The notes beneath the pieces are model-generated. The model saw only the letters and a list, made by a program, of their open reading frames with translations, had not been told where the DNA came from and did not search any database. Below, piece by piece: positions 5,706 through 6,486 of a stretch of DNA of 6,486 nt. The position numbers and the translations under genes are program-made. Positions within the stretch are counted from its first letter, which is position 1. Each line of letters starts with the position of its first letter. The stretch is from Spirochaetales bacterium (GTDB lineage: Bacteria > Spirochaetota > Spirochaetia > Sphaerochaetales > Sphaerochaetaceae): the NCBI GenBank assembly GCA_022785155.1, contig JALFRH010000019.1:1-6486 (forward strand). Direction: 5' to 3'.

Positions 5706-6486
5706 ATGTTTTTTATCATGAATCACAATAATTATGTTTTATTAAAAAAACCTAAAAGAACAATCGACGACCTTGACCTCTTCGACACACCTATGGTGGG
5801 AATATTCAAAAACAAGAAATATACCGCATACACGCTACTTACTCTAGCTGGAATAAAAGTGAAGAATCTTGACGATCTCGAGATAAAAGTCGAAGACTTC
5901 ATGGCCAATCCAGATAAAGGAAAAAGAAACATCAGGATGGATGCAAGGATCAACATCAAAAACAGTAACACCAGAGCCAATGTTGAGATACAGAGAATCA
6001 GGAATGGAGACGAACTGGCAAGAGCCCTGAACTATGCATCATTCTTGGTCTCAGACTTCCCAAAAGGCTTGGAAACTATTCCTGCCACAGAAAATATAGT
6101 CATATTCATCTGTGCATTCGATCCCTTCGAGAATACAGAATATGCTGGACAAACCAGAATGAGATTCAAGCTTCGAAGCGTTGACGACGAAGAGAAGTTC
6201 CATACCCTTTCCGGAAAGCCATATCCATTTGATGGACTAACAATTATGATATACAATGGGGCTCAGGATTGGGAGAAAAACCCACCTAAAAGCGAATTAG
6301 AGGAAAGGATAAGGGTTTATCTTGAGGACATGAGAAAGACGGACCCAAAAGAAATGACATCCGATATTGCCAAAACCGCCTGCTTGGAATACAAGGGGGA
6401 TTCTGAAGTCATGGACAAGACAAAAGCTTGGATAAGATACAACTTCGAGGAACAATTCAAGGAACAGGAAGAATACTACGAAAAAA
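5706..6486 (+). CDS. PD-(D/E)XK nuclease-family (Rpn/transposase-like) protein, 5' part, runs off right edge
   Basis: The plus frame is open to the window end with no stop (260 codons from ATG 5706). Possible starts are ATG 5706, ATG 5718 (MNHNNYVLL) and ATG 5658. GAGG at 5687-5690 is 15 bases before 5706, farther than usual, so the start is uncertain. Numbered from 5718, the core reads NIRMDARINI (71-80) and ANVEIQRI (88-95): Asp 75, Glu 90 and Gln 92 match the D...ExQ version of the nuclease motif in PD-(D/E)XK family transposases (PDDEXK_2). After it come ARALNYASFL (101-110) and NIVIFICAFDPFE (126-138), also typical of that family. The C-terminal part is acidic/basic and helical. Members are usually multicopy, poorly characterised proteins related to Rpn recombination-promoting nucleases. 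The family call is by motif recognition. The gene is divergent from adh and not part of its transcript. Confidence 0.82.
   Translation, partial: MFFIMNHNNYVLLKKPKRTIDDLDLFDTPMVGIFKNKKYTAYTLLTLAGIKVKNLDDLEIKVEDFMANPDKGKRNIRMDARINIKNSNTRANVEIQRIRNGDELARALNYASFLVSDFPKGLETIPATENIVIFICAFDPFENTEYAGQTRMRFKLRSVDDEEKFHTLSGKPYPFDGLTIMIYNGAQDWEKNPPKSELEERIRVYLEDMRKTDPKEMTSDIAKTACLEYKGDSEVMDKTKAWIRYNFEEQFKEQEEYYEK

Noticed and set aside
5732..6256. Minus-strand frames opposite the nuclease-family gene (5732-5980, 6032-6256)
   Set aside because: The plus-strand frame has family motifs through this stretch; the minus frames are low-complexity and hydrophobic without support.
1..6486. CRISPR array, tRNA, rRNA, attachment site or replication origin
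   Set aside because: No regularly spaced repeats, cloverleaf, rRNA motif or iteron cluster was seen on either strand.

Overview
The window looks like a piece of a fermentative, strictly anaerobic bacterial chromosome. The evidence is a flavin/iron-sulfur transhydrogenase pair (NfnA/NfnB), an iron-type alcohol dehydrogenase, AT-rich intergenic DNA, strong Shine-Dalgarno sites, and sigma-A-like promoters. A clostridial (Lachnospiraceae-like) or spirochaetal gut/rumen bacterium would fit, but the taxon is an inference and I cannot fix it from the sequence.

Layout. Positions 1-1546 hold one minus-strand gene for an AlbA_2 (Schlafen-type) putative DNA/ATP-binding protein, split by a complete insertion sequence. 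The IS spans 120-1440 (1321 bp, ISAzo13 family). It carries one plus-strand transposase gene, has imperfect terminal inverted repeats and is flanked by a 3-bp TAA target duplication. Deleting the IS and one TAA restores the AlbA_2 reading frame exactly. A consensus promoter (TTGACA-N17-TATACT) still precedes the broken gene.

Positions 1751-5460 hold a minus-strand metabolic block. adh (iron-containing alcohol dehydrogenase, 5460 to 4243) ends at a UUCG-loop terminator. It is followed by the two-gene nfnA-nfnB unit (4078 to 1802), which ends at a second intrinsic terminator near 1751-1783. NfnAB couples reduced ferredoxin plus NADH to NADP+ reduction. The dehydrogenase has a GGGSMK element resembling that of NADPH-using butanol/aldehyde reductases, so one plausible reading is that Nfn supplies or balances the NADPH used for alcohol formation. 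Both upstream regions share the 12-mer TTTTATCGATAT, which contains the palindrome TATCGATA, and this may be a common regulatory site.

Positions 5706-6486 hold the 5' part of a plus-strand gene for a PD-(D/E)XK nuclease-family (Rpn/'transposase'-like) protein that runs off the right edge. It is divergent from adh across about 245 bp of AT-rich DNA.

I found no RNA gene, CRISPR array or convincing new multi-gene system. The strongest observation is the exactly reconstructable IS insertion into the AlbA_2 gene.
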